Part shown: positions 38,334 through 45,558 of the stretch, one piece after another | Layout of the letters: the number at the start of each line of letters is the position of its first letter | How positions within the stretch are numbered: position 1 is the stretch's first letter | IMG/VR virus record: IMGVR_UViG_3300022929_000055 | Coordinates: 1 to 45,829 of that record | Origin: a virus | Strand: one strand, 5' to 3' | Length of the DNA: 45,829 bases | Notes under the pieces: model-generated | The model's database searches: none | Seen by the model: the letters and a program-made list of their open reading frames with translations, nothing else | What the model was told of the DNA's origin: nothing | Position numbers and translations under genes: made by a program

Positions 38334-39834
38334 AGAGCGTCATCCTTTTAGTTTCTACAAATTCATCATCTTCTGGGTCTTCGCTATGCCCAATGAACCA
38401 TCCCTTGCGTAGCCGTAGCCAAGCCTGTGTGCATGTATCAACGATATCATCGTTGGGATGCGCTGGGAAGGCTGCACAAATGTCAATTAAGTCTTTAGCC
38501 CATTTTCGGTTGGAAGGGAAGAAAATCCTTCCGTCTTCCAAAATAGCGCTTGACGCATGTGCGCGGGCTTCCTTGTCCCGATCTGGGCTATAGGGTACGA
38601 CAGGAACGCCAGCCATGCGCAGATCCTGTAGCAGAGATTGGCCTGACGCCTTCTTTTCGATCAGCACTGCGTCGGGTTGCCAGTCGTCGTATGCCTCTTG
38701 CGCCAGCATCCGTAGCTCTGGGTAGCTGACCTTGTCCCACCAAGCTTCGAGAACAATGGCGCAGTCATAGCCTTGGTGCTTAAACACGCCCCACGTTGTT
38801 CTTGCGCTGTAGCTGGAGCTTTCCTTGGACTCGAATGCGGTGTCGTAAGACTGGATGACGTAGTCGATCTCTGGCATTTCTTCCTTCTCCCAAGGAACCC
38901 ACCAGCTTGCCTTCAGGATACCACCACCCTTCGGACTGGGTCGCTGCTGGAGCTGACCAGCCGCTGCGTAGCTGCCAAGGCTGCGCTCAAGAGTGTCGAG
39001 TGTTCTGTCGTCGATGCGCTGGGGCCAGAGCAGTTCGCCTTCTGCTGTGCGCGGATCTGTGAAGCCAAGGCTGGATCTGGTTGGCGTTGGGTGTCCGATC
39101 TCGTACCGCGCTGGGAGACAGAGGTGGTCCCACTCTTCGCCCAGCTCATTGGCTAGGATGTGGCCAGTCAAATCCTGTTCATGGACGCGCTGCATGATGA
39201 TGACGAATGCGCCAGTGCGTGGGTCATTGAGTCGGGTCTGCATGGCTTGGTCCCACCATTCGATAACACCTTCGCGCACCTTGGCGCTGTCGCTGTCCAC
39301 GACGTTGTGTGGGTCATCGATGCAGATGATGTCACCACCGTCACCAGTCAGAGCGCCCCCAACTGAGGTGGCGATGCGGTAGCCAGTCTTGTCGTTCTCA
39401 AACCTCTGCTTCTGGTTTTGGTCGCCAGTCAGCATGAACTTGTCTGCGAAGTGTCGCTTGTACCACGGACTATCGATCAGGCGTCGGCACTTGGTGCTGT
39501 CCCTGATGGACAGGGACGATGCGTAGGATGCGTAGAGAAACTTCTTGTGTGGCGCTCTGGTCCACGTCCACGCTGGAAGCGCCACAGCCACGCTGATAGA
39601 CTTCATGTGACGCGGTGGCACGTTGATAATCAGGCGCTTGATGTCGCCTTCTACGACGGCCTGTAGGTGGTCTGAGATAGCGTCAACGTGCCAGTTGTTC
39701 TGGAACTCGACGCCCGGCTCAATCGTCGGCCAAGCTGCTTTCGTAAACTCCCTCAATGATCTGCGGTATTTCTCCGCTCTGACCTGATCCAAGGTGAGAT
39801 TGCTCAAAAGCTCGTTCAATTGCTGAGAGTTCAT
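38326..39834 (-). CDS. terL: large terminase subunit
   Basis: 502 residues. Packaging ATPase: Walker A-like PPRHMKS at 73-79, Walker B 'DIICIDDPHN' with Asp173-Asp174, and 'IIMQRVHEQDLTG' at 212-224. Nuclease: Asp330 (QSYDTAF), Glu392 (LIEKKASG) and Asp461-Asp462 (HPNDDIVD) give the RNase-H-like acidic triad. AAGGA nine bases upstream of ATG. It starts inside the small terminase gene (116-base overlap), and the sequence 'NWHVDAISDHLQAVVEG' in its N-terminus, essential for the family, confirms that this start is right. Confidence 0.94.
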   Translation of the reverse strand: MNSQQLNELLSNLTLDQVRAEKYRRSLREFTKAAWPTIEPGVEFQNNWHVDAISDHLQAVVEGDIKRLIINVPPRHMKSISVAVALPAWTWTRAPHKKFLYASYASSLSIRDSTKCRRLIDSPWYKRHFADKFMLTGDQNQKQRFENDKTGYRIATSVGGALTGDGGDIICIDDPHNVVDSDSAKVREGVIEWWDQAMQTRLNDPRTGAFVIIMQRVHEQDLTGHILANELGEEWDHLCLPARYEIGHPTPTRSSLGFTDPRTAEGELLWPQRIDDRTLDTLERSLGSYAAAGQLQQRPSPKGGGILKASWWVPWEKEEMPEIDYVIQSYDTAFESKESSSYSARTTWGVFKHQGYDCAIVLEAWWDKVSYPELRMLAQEAYDDWQPDAVLIEKKASGQSLLQDLRMAGVPVVPYSPDRDKEARAHASSAILEDGRIFFPSNRKWAKDLIDICAAFPAHPNDDIVDTCTQAWLRLRKGWFIGHSEDPEDDEFVETKRMTLYG

Positions 39835-40207
39835 CTACGCCAATCCTTGTAAGATCCAGTGTTACTCTGTTCTCTGTTTCTACTTTGTGTTCTTGCTTAT
39901 CGACCCAGCCAGCTCTGTTTTTCAGGAAGAAAATGATGGCTGTATTGTCACGATCTACCGTGGCATTATGGAAGAGCGCGTTGGTAACTTCTTCGATGCC
40001 AAGGGACTCGCCCCTTTTTATTGCTTCCGAAAATTCCGAATTTTCTGCCTGATAAAGCTGGAAGGTAGAGACTGAAATACCTAGCGCTCTTGCGCACTGT
40101 TCCTTCGTCAAACCCTGCGCCATGAGCTGTTCTGTTCGTTTTAATACTTCTTCGTTGATCTCAAACTTTGGCCGACCAACTGGTTTTTTCTCTTTGGCTT
40201 TCGACAT
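39719..40207 (-). CDS. terS: small terminase subunit
   Basis: 162 residues from ATG 40207 (AAAGG seven bases upstream; the in-frame ATG at 40222 has no such site). Basic N-terminus (KEKKPVGRPKF), an HTH (TEQLMAQGLTKEQCARALG, then ISVSTFQLYQAENSEFSEAI), then 'NALFHNATVDRDNTAIIFFLKNRAGW', 'VTLDL'. This is the usual shape of phage small terminases that bind packaging sites. Its last 38 codons overlap the large subunit in another frame. Confidence 0.88.
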   Translation of the reverse strand: MSKAKEKKPVGRPKFEINEEVLKRTEQLMAQGLTKEQCARALGISVSTFQLYQAENSEFSEAIKRGESLGIEEVTNALFHNATVDRDNTAIIFFLKNRAGWVDKQEHKVETENRVTLDLTRIGVDELSAIERAFEQSHLGSGQSGEIPQIIEGVYESSLADD

Positions 40208-40248
40208 CTGTTTGCCTTTCATTTTTTGTAAAGATAATTCAATTATAT

Positions 40249-40278
40249 AAAAAAAGAAAGACCCACCGAAGTGGGTCT
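40249..40278 (-). terminator. strong intrinsic terminator before the terminase genes
   Basis: In the minus-strand transcript: a perfect 8-bp stem AGACCCAC/GUGGGUCU with a UUCG tetraloop, followed by UUCUUUUUUU. It ends the early leftward unit (last gene at 40327) and precedes the terminase genes. The tail is followed by TATATAATTG, so a late promoter may start here. Confidence 0.9.
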
Positions 40279-40326
40279 AGTCATGAGCATCAGGCTCACA
40301 GGCAAAAAAAATCCATTGATTCCTGA

Positions 40327-40767
40327 TCACATGGTAAAACTTTTTGCGGTTTCTGTACACATTTTTTTTGGATTGGGCGTGATACCAACGCGACCAAGGT
40401 CGAGCCGATCAGCATCCCAGCAGACTTTGACTGTGATATTGTCGTGATCTGTGTATCCATCTGAGTGGTAAATCATGGCTTCTTTGAGTATGCCCATATC
40501 GCGATTGGAGATGTCGAACATCTTGCCTCGCAACTCTTCTGCGTGGAAGGCTGCTCGAAGTCCGTGTTCTTTGTCGCGGTATTCATCGTTGCGTTCTACG
40601 TCGTGTAGAATGGCGAAGAGCTTGACGATGTTTTGGTTTGCCCCTTCGTGTTCAGCTAGAATGAGTCCAGCGTTTAGGACGCGCATCCAGTGGTTCCATC
40701 CGTGATGGCCGCTGTGATCTAGCTTGTAGTGGTTGTAGCAATGCCTTGCGAGTTCCTTTGTTACCAT
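40327..40767 (-). CDS. HD-domain phosphohydrolase
   Basis: 146 residues from the ATG at 40767; a longer in-frame start at 40896 would add a very basic non-homologous segment and overlap the upstream gene. Metal-binding HD signature: His26 (GWNHWMRV), His55-Asp56 (AILHDVERN), and Asp118/Asp120 (VCWDADRLDL), with extra His at 68 and 101. This is typical of phosphohydrolases acting on nucleotides or nucleotide second messengers. In a phage this could degrade dGTP, ppGpp or a defence signal, but the substrate is not determinable. Confidence 0.87.
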   Translation of the reverse strand: MVTKELARHCYNHYKLDHSGHHGWNHWMRVLNAGLILAEHEGANQNIVKLFAILHDVERNDEYRDKEHGLRAAFHAEELRGKMFDISNRDMGILKEAMIYHSDGYTDHDNITVKVCWDADRLDLGRVGITPNPKKMCTETAKSFTM

Positions 40768-41036
40768 GCAAGCATCACCACAAGTAAGGCTAGGACGAAG
40801 ACGATGAAGGCAGCGCCAGCGATTGTTTCTTTGACGATGCCGTTTGGTTTGTTGTCGTGGATATCGACGTGACCTTTGAGGTCGATTGAGATCCACTGAT
40901 CTTTGTTGGCTGGGATTTCGCCGCGCTGCGTGTGGACCCAGATGTAACCAGATCCTTTACGCTTGCTTGTGTTTTTTTGTATCCAGTCTGGCATGTCTGA
41001 GTTGAAGCCAGTGAACTTCCAAGATTTAACTATCAT
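40761..41036 (-). CDS. small protein with C-terminal membrane anchor (91 aa)
   Basis: 91 residues. A basic N-terminal half (KNTSKRKGSGYIWVHTQRGEI), a beta-like 'DQWISIDLKGHVDI', then one C-terminal membrane segment (ETIAGAAFIVFVLALLVVMLAW). Ribosome site AAAGG precedes ATG. Tail-anchored topology; could act at the inner membrane early in infection. No family known. Confidence 0.7.
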   Translation of the reverse strand: MIVKSWKFTGFNSDMPDWIQKNTSKRKGSGYIWVHTQRGEIPANKDQWISIDLKGHVDIHDNKPNGIVKETIAGAAFIVFVLALLVVMLAW

Positions 41037-41175
41037 CTTTTTTCTGCCTTTCTTCGTTTACCATTTTGACGAGTGCCTTGACTGAGTTGAAGACTTTGTC
41101 TTCTTCGTCTTTTGGCACGTCCATGTACTTGCGTACTTCTGCGAGTACGGCAGCTTTTCTTTCTTCATCCGTCAT
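41026..41175 (-). CDS. 49-aa acidic/basic helical small protein
   Basis: 49 residues in a gap: starts MTDEERKAAVLAEVRKYMDV, ends NEERQKKDDS. Ribosome site GAGAAAGGTAAAAAAGA directly upstream, like other early genes. It overlaps the next gene by 11 bases and the upstream one by 11 bases. Function unknown. Confidence 0.68.
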   Translation of the reverse strand: MTDEERKAAVLAEVRKYMDVPKDEEDKVFNSVKALVKMVNEERQKKDDS

Positions 41176-41353
41176 TCTTTTTTACCTTTCTCATTTTTGA
41201 AATGTGGACTGTGAAATGCACGTCATCGATGCGTACATTCCAAATACCCATGTAGTCGGTTTTTTCTACGACCTCTGCGGTTTTTCCGAAGTAGAAGTTT
41301 TTTGGATCGATGACTTCGACAGTGTCTCCAGATTTAAACTGTTGCCTGTGCAT
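41165..41353 (-). CDS. small beta-barrel-like protein (62 aa)
   Basis: 62 residues from the ATG at 41353, with GGAG five bases upstream. 'FKSGDTVEVIDPKNFYFGKTAEVVEKTDYMGIWNVRIDDVHFTV' has the strand pattern of an SH3-like or KOW-type barrel (GD.V.V........G..A.V). A longer in-frame ORF to 41593 is rejected because it runs through the coding frame of the 97-aa gene. Could bind nucleic acid or transcription factors by analogy with KOW domains; inference. Confidence 0.68.
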   Translation of the reverse strand: MHRQQFKSGDTVEVIDPKNFYFGKTAEVVEKTDYMGIWNVRIDDVHFTVHISKMRKVKKNDG

Positions 41354-41627
41354 TTTTTCTCCAATCTGTGTAAAGTTTCTTGGCAGCGTCGTGCCATGTT
41401 GTTTTTTGGATTGGACTTTCAGCGTGGCGATGATGCCATGTTGCTGTGTCGCGAGTTGTTCCACAAGCTGCTGTTGTGGTTTTGTAGATTTTGCCAAGAT
41501 AGATATATTTCTCTTCGCCATATGGTCTGTATAGGATGTGCGCGAATGCGTTTTCACCAGCTCCGAAGACTTTAGCGATGATGTCGAAACCATTCTTCTG
41601 GTGTTTCATGATACGATTGTAAGACAT
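41334..41627 (-). CDS. hypothetical early protein (97 aa)
   Basis: 97 residues, TAATG-coupled to the upstream gene at 41627. 'NAFAHILYRPYGEEKYIYLGKIYKTT', 'GTTRDTATWHHRHAESPIQ', and 'TTWHDAAKKLYTDWRKN' look like a single small alpha/beta domain with many aromatic and basic residues. No family recognised. It ends overlapping the next gene by 20 bases. Confidence 0.68.
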   Translation of the reverse strand: MSYNRIMKHQKNGFDIIAKVFGAGENAFAHILYRPYGEEKYIYLGKIYKTTTAACGTTRDTATWHHRHAESPIQKTTWHDAAKKLYTDWRKNAQATV

Positions 41628-41848
41628 TACACGATCTCCTTTGCTTCCATGATTTCTAGTAGGTCAGCGCGTGACCAAGCACGACAGATGATGCGGTTCA
41701 TTCCGTGTGCTGTATCTGCTGCGACCCACTTTAGGCCAAGCTTGTAAACAAGAATGTTTTCTGCGCCTTTGACGCACCACTCAGCAGCGCTTGTGCCAAG
41801 TCCGTTTCCGTTCCACTGTGTAGATTGTGTTTTAGTAAGTTTGATCAT
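41627..41848 (-). CDS. small early protein (73 aa)
   Basis: 73 residues from ATG 41848, with GAGAAAGGAAGAAAGCAA directly upstream; the in-frame ATG at 41875 has no such site. Sequence MIKLTKTQSTQWNGNGLGTS, then 'GLKWVAADTAHGMNRIICRAWSRADLLEIMEAKEIV'. Function unknown. It is preceded by the candidate promoter at 41876-41903. Confidence 0.68.
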   Translation of the reverse strand: MIKLTKTQSTQWNGNGLGTSAAEWCVKGAENILVYKLGLKWVAADTAHGMNRIICRAWSRADLLEIMEAKEIV

Positions 41849-41875
41849 TTGCTTTCTTCCTTTCTCTATACACAA

Positions 41876-41903
41876 TAGATAGTCATTCTGGCATTGGGTT
41901 CAA
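41876..41903 (-). promoter_or_regulatory. candidate early promoter
   Basis: On the minus strand, TTGAAC (41898-41903) then 16 bases then TATCTA (41876-41881), about 28 bases upstream of the start at 41848. It is similar in layout to the candidate at 22024-22051. Consensus match is weak; candidate only. Confidence 0.33.
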
Positions 41904-41944
41904 TACCAAATCAAAACTTTTTTGCATTATTTGCAAATTATTTT

Positions 41945-42310
41945 TTACCCCAGATTTAGAGTGACTGGCATGTAGAAGCCGACTTGGGTATCGCTGGACC
42001 TTGCGTTGTGGTTACGTTCCCAGCGTAGGATGTTTACCTCGTCGGACATTTCGGATGCGACAGTGCAAGCGATCATGACAGCGATGGGATCGCCGCCCCC
42101 AGCCCAGAGGATGTAGTCGTTTGGACCGAAGTCTTGCAGACGTTCTCTTGCCTTGCTGATTGCGTGGTCTGGTTGGAACTGTGGTTTGTCTCCATCTTCG
42201 AAGAGTATTCTGAGTTTTCCGTACCGCGCAGCGTCGGACAGATCTGGCGTCCATCCGAATTTGTTTTCCTTGGGTCGTTGCACGACATAGACTGTATCAT
42301 CCACTGACAT
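41945..42310 (-). CDS. conserved early phage protein (121 aa)
   Basis: 121 residues from the ATG at 42310, with AGAAAGGAACAAAGCA upstream; an in-frame ATG at 42382 overlaps the upstream gene. 'DTVYVVQRPKENKFGWTPDLSDAARYGKLRILFEDGDKP' and 'FGPNDYILWAGGGDPIAVMIACTVASE' look like a complete small domain of a kind conserved in early regions of marine phages, as I recall. Function unknown. The stretch 41876-41944 downstream has no gene, only the candidate promoter. Confidence 0.74.
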   Translation of the reverse strand: MSVDDTVYVVQRPKENKFGWTPDLSDAARYGKLRILFEDGDKPQFQPDHAISKARERLQDFGPNDYILWAGGGDPIAVMIACTVASEMSDEVNILRWERNHNARSSDTQVGFYMPVTLNLG

Positions 42311-42509
42311 TGCTTTGTTCCTTTCTATCGATTGCGATGCATAAATTATTGAGGCTGTTGGACGTGATAATTGGCTGTCCATCTTTGTGAGCTTTCCAGA
42401 TGCTTTGATTGTACATCATTCGAGATCCGCTATTGATCAGCCACCCTTGGTATTCCCAAGGATGCTGAAGGTCGCCTTTGCGTCTGGTTTTTTTGAACTG
42501 AGGTTTCAT
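42297..42509 (-). CDS. small early protein (70 aa)
   Basis: 70 residues from the ATG at 42509, overlapping the next gene by 14 bases. MKPQFKKTRRKGDLQHPWEY then 'GWLINSGSRMMYNQSIWKAHKDGQPII'. Basic, with a single Trp-rich motif. Start is not supported by a clear ribosome site and an upstream in-frame ATG at 42560 lies inside the previous gene. No family recognised. Confidence 0.6.
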   Translation of the reverse strand: MKPQFKKTRRKGDLQHPWEYQGWLINSGSRMMYNQSIWKAHKDGQPIITSNSLNNLCIAIDRKEQSNVSG

Positions 42510-42516
42510 GCTGTTG

Positions 42517-42672
42517 TTAACCACACATGTTAACTGAGCGAACTTCGTAACCACGATCACGCATGATCTTTGCAGCTTGTGTGCGGTTCCGTGCTGAAAC
42601 GTAAATGTATTCGATGATTAGCTTTCCATTCACGTCAGTGTATGAAACTTCGATGTCGTATGAGTGTGTCAT
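42517..42672 (-). CDS. 51-aa small early protein
   Basis: 51 residues in a gap: starts MTHSYDIEVSYTDVNGKLII, ends RGYEVRSVNMCG. Ribosome site AAGAAAGGTAGAAAGCAA immediately upstream. A beta-alpha-beta pattern (strand, hairpin, helix RTQAAKIMRDR, strand YEVRSV). Function unknown. It is the first gene downstream of the AT-rich gap. Confidence 0.68.
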   Translation of the reverse strand: MTHSYDIEVSYTDVNGKLIIEYIYVSARNRTQAAKIMRDRGYEVRSVNMCG

Positions 42673-42975
42673 TTGCTTTCTACCTTTCTTTGATAAACGT
42701 CATTTATGTCTGAATAATGGCAGTTTCAAGATCTGCCATAAATAATTCTTACGAAACACCTTATTTATATAGGTATATATATAATTATATTATTATTATT
42801 ATTATTATTGTCATTACGTCATACCCCCCCTTCTACCCCTCTTCTGGGGGTATAGGGGTAGGGGGGTCATAAGTGCTAAATAGTATCTGCCAAATTGACA
42901 TAAATGCCATTAATACTAAGCCGTTGATATTAGGGCGAAAAACCGCCCTAATTAGCAATGACATAAATACTGCCA
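42673..42975. other. AT-rich non-coding region with repeats and hairpins, candidate origin
   Basis: 303 bases without a gene, located directly after the primase-helicase stop. Contents: a (ATT)7 tract at 42789-42809; a 13-bp GC-rich hairpin with a 3-base bulge (arms 42825-42840 and 42854-42866); a perfect 9-bp hairpin with loop AAAAAC (arms 42929-42937 and 42944-42952); and repeated motifs GACATAAAT (42897-42905, 42960-42968, inverted 42702-42710) and GCCATTAAT (42906-42914, 42972-42980). A cluster of iterons plus AT tract beside the primase gene is what a phage origin would look like. Origin is inference. Confidence 0.6.
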
Positions 42976-45270
42976 TTAATGCGTTGGTGGTGCAAAGTAG
43001 GCGAAACGAGGCTTTCCACGCTGTCCTACGTTGGTCTGACGGCACTCAATGCCACGGTCTTCTGTGAGTGCGTCCATCACATCTTTGCGACGTTTGGGTT
43101 CGAGGTTTGCGAACTTGGAAACGGAGCGTGAGATGTCACGTTCAGTGATCCCTTCGAGGCCAGCCTTTTCGATCTTGGCAAAGACTTCTTTGCAGCAAGC
43201 TTGGAACGGACCTTCAGCCATGTTGAGCCTGAACATTTCGATGGTCTGGTTGGCGTAGTGATCGACATATTCGATTGCCCATGTGACGGCATCGGGACCG
43301 ATCTCATCGTGGCCCATTGACCTTGCGATGATCAGGGACAGGCGCATGGCGATCTCGCGTGATCGATTGTACATGGCTTCCAGACCAGTGCCTGACTCCT
43401 TCTTGATTGCGTCTACCAGCCGCTCCTCATAATCGCGTAGGATGGTTTCAGCTTCAGGCGTGAAGGGAACTTCGATTGGGTGTGGTGGCATGTCGTGGAT
43501 GTTACCAGCGTCGAGGGTTCCTTCGTGAGCTGTTGCGTGATCCTTTGCCCACTTTGCCAGACGATCACTGATCGATGACTGGCGCTTCTTCTGGGACATC
43601 TGGACACCGATCTCTGACTTCACGATGATGAAACGATTGAGCAGACCAGAGGCCACGTCGCCACCGCTGATGGCTTTGAGGAACTCGAAGGGTGTGGACA
43701 TACCCACCAGTGTCAGTGATGGTCGCTTGATAACCTTCTCCAGCTTCTCAGCTTCGGCTGACTTCATGGTATTGGTTGCGTAACCTTGTTGGCGTAGCGT
43801 ACCGTCTTGGCGACCAAAGACTTCCATGATGGCTGTGATGCCGTCTGCCTTGTGTTGCATTCCCTTGGCTGTGGCTGCTTGGAGCTGGCGTCCCAGTTCG
43901 TCAATGACGGAAACGTGGGTTGGCTTTTTGGTTAAGGTCGAGACAACGCCAGATCCTGATGTGTACCCTGCTGGCCCGATCAGCTCTTCGAGGTCAGCTT
44001 CTTCAAGTAGGTTTTCGAGGACGGTCTTTGTGTGTTCTTTGCCTGACCCAGTCTCGCCAATGTTTAGGAAGAACAGAGATGAGAAGTTTCTCTGGTCTGT
44101 AACCCAGCGCCGACCCATGACGACAGATCCAAATGCGAGTGCCGCTTGGACTGCAAACTGGGGTTGTGGCTTGATGGCTGTGACTGTGTAGTAGTTGACG
44201 ACATCCTGTAGGATACCGGGGACACTCAGTAGGCTCTCTGGGATATTGTCGAGTGGGCCTGTTTCTTTCTTTGCGACTGGTGTCTTTAATATTTGCGCGG
44301 CCACTTGAGCGCCGTGTTCGATGGCCTCGCGATCATATTCGTACTCTTCATCTTGGGTGACGTTGAGTAGGGTGGCTGCTTCTTTGACAGCTTTGGTCAT
44401 GTTGCCCTGATGTTCGTACTGCATCCAGAGTTCGAAGGCATCGAAGCTGTGGGCGCTGTCGAAGGGATCTGATGCATGGTGGCTATAGGCGCGACCATCA
44501 TCGAAGAGTTTGACCCCAGCTAGACCAGAGGTGCTGTTGGGTGAGAGGTAGCGATTGCGACCTGTGCGCTTGTAGCCGTACTGCTCTAGGAGCGTGTGCA
44601 TGTCGTAGGCTTCATTGAAGGTATCGATCACGGACGTGCCGTCGCCCTTTGGTCTTGGCTTGCGCGGTGGTTGGAACTCAGGCGCTGCCTTCCACGGACA
44701 CATATTCTGTAGCTGTGGACGGAAACGGTCCCACTCTCTCCAGAGGGTCAGCAACTGGTGGGGCAACTCTGGCAACCCATCCCAAATAGATTTGCCAGCC
44801 CACTCATAGGGACGGCCAGTGTCTGGGTGAATTGATGGTGGTAGGACATCTTGAACGGCTCCAGCTCGAAGCTCGAAGACGACTTCGGTCTTGCGTGGGT
44901 CATCCTTGGTTGGCCATGAAATCTTGTGGGTAACAAGATCAGGTGGCGCTTTGAAGAGAAGCTTGCCACGGTTTTCACGTCCCACGATCTGGGGCGCTGA
45001 GTTCATGAGATCGCTGAAGTTGATGCCTAGCTCATCGAAGATAATCTTAGTGTGTTCGACATTATCGATGTCGATTGCGCATGTGCCTGACGCACTATGA
45101 AGTATCCCGACGTTGTGGGTTTCGTTTTTCTCATAGTATTCTTTTGCTGCCTGTGGATCTGATAGCGCTCGTTCTGGCTGCTGCCAACCGAATCTGGTTG
45201 GACCTTTAGAACCCGCTGGTATTGTTACCAGATACCACCCCAGTTTTGAGCAGTAATCTGATATGTTCAT
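42976..45270 (-). CDS. primase-polymerase / helicase (764 aa)
   Basis: 764 residues. N-terminal primase-polymerase domain (residues 1-190): 'YLVTIPAGSKGPTRFGWQQ', 'NVGILHSASGTCAIDIDN' with the metal pair Asp67/Asp69, and 'VFELRAGAVQDVLPPSIHPDTGRPYEW'. Middle region (about 215-310) typical of the linker in such fusions. C-terminal helicase: Walker A 'NIGETGSGKEHT' with Lys411, Walker B 'HVSVIDELG' with Asp457-Glu458. This would prime and unwind at the origin. It is ATGA-coupled to the HTH gene upstream and ends in the repeat region. Confidence 0.9.
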   Translation of the reverse strand: MNISDYCSKLGWYLVTIPAGSKGPTRFGWQQPERALSDPQAAKEYYEKNETHNVGILHSASGTCAIDIDNVEHTKIIFDELGINFSDLMNSAPQIVGRENRGKLLFKAPPDLVTHKISWPTKDDPRKTEVVFELRAGAVQDVLPPSIHPDTGRPYEWAGKSIWDGLPELPHQLLTLWREWDRFRPQLQNMCPWKAAPEFQPPRKPRPKGDGTSVIDTFNEAYDMHTLLEQYGYKRTGRNRYLSPNSTSGLAGVKLFDDGRAYSHHASDPFDSAHSFDAFELWMQYEHQGNMTKAVKEAATLLNVTQDEEYEYDREAIEHGAQVAAQILKTPVAKKETGPLDNIPESLLSVPGILQDVVNYYTVTAIKPQPQFAVQAALAFGSVVMGRRWVTDQRNFSSLFFLNIGETGSGKEHTKTVLENLLEEADLEELIGPAGYTSGSGVVSTLTKKPTHVSVIDELGRQLQAATAKGMQHKADGITAIMEVFGRQDGTLRQQGYATNTMKSAEAEKLEKVIKRPSLTLVGMSTPFEFLKAISGGDVASGLLNRFIIVKSEIGVQMSQKKRQSSISDRLAKWAKDHATAHEGTLDAGNIHDMPPHPIEVPFTPEAETILRDYEERLVDAIKKESGTGLEAMYNRSREIAMRLSLIIARSMGHDEIGPDAVTWAIEYVDHYANQTIEMFRLNMAEGPFQACCKEVFAKIEKAGLEGITERDISRSVSKFANLEPKRRKDVMDALTEDRGIECRQTNVGQRGKPRFAYFAPPTH

Positions 45271-45446
45271 TTTGCTTCCTTTAGATACTCAGACAGTTTC
45301 TTCCATGTATTAAGACTGATTTGCTCATTGCCATCGGCCACACCTTTTACAGTTGGATGTGACAGACCAGACTTCTCTGCGACGACAGTCAGACGCCTGT
45401 CTTGTAAGGCATTTCGGATGTCATCTAGTGGCATTAGGTTTGTCAT
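45267..45446 (-). CDS. HTH transcriptional regulator (Cro/CI-like), 59 aa
   Basis: 59 residues in a gap; GAGGAG nine bases before ATG 45446. 'DDIRNALQDRRLTVVAEKSGLSHPTVKGVADGNEQISLNTWKKLSEYL' is a compact helix-turn-helix: the pair of helices VVAEKSGL and SHPTVKGVAD, then a 'N' terminal cap, is the Cro/CI fold. Its four-base overlap with the primase-helicase gene puts the replication gene under the same transcript. The divergent region next to it carries TTTACA half-sites. Probably autoregulates and controls the rightward early unit. Confidence 0.83.
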   Translation of the reverse strand: MTNLMPLDDIRNALQDRRLTVVAEKSGLSHPTVKGVADGNEQISLNTWKKLSEYLKEAK

Positions 45447-45480
45447 AATTTATTGCTCCTCACTTACTGAATTTTTATTT

Positions 45481-45521
45481 TTTACAAATTCTTCTTTACA
45501 GGCTGAAATAATTTCTGTAAA
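45481..45521. promoter_or_regulatory. candidate operator region between divergent units
   Basis: Three half-sites: TTTACA at 45481-45486, TTTACAG at 45495-45501 and inverted CTGTAAA at 45515-45521. The last two form a perfect 7-bp inverted repeat with 13-base spacing, centred at 45508. They lie 35-75 bases from the HTH start and 38-78 bases from the plus-strand start, between divergent transcription units. Binding of the HTH protein is inference. Confidence 0.55.
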
Positions 45522-45558
45522 CCGATTTTTGTAGAGAGAGAAAAGAAAGGAAATTGCC

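Noticed and set aside
40249-40326. Late promoter with a clear -35 box for the terminase genes
   Set aside because: TATATAATTG could be a -10 but no -35 is visible at a proper distance within the terminator stem; not listed as a feature.
41353-41593. Upstream extension of the 62-aa gene to 41593
   Set aside because: The extra 80 residues come from the frame opposite the coupled 97-aa gene; the ATG at 41353 has a GGAG site and the 97-aa gene is TAATG-coupled.
42929-42952. The 9-bp hairpin as a terminator for the primase-helicase gene
   Set aside because: A strong stem but no uridine tract follows it on either strand; more likely part of the repeat region.
42833-43045. Minus-strand frame through the candidate origin and primase-helicase 3' end
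   Set aside because: Overlaps the end of the primase-helicase frame and runs through poly-C/G hairpins; no ribosome site.
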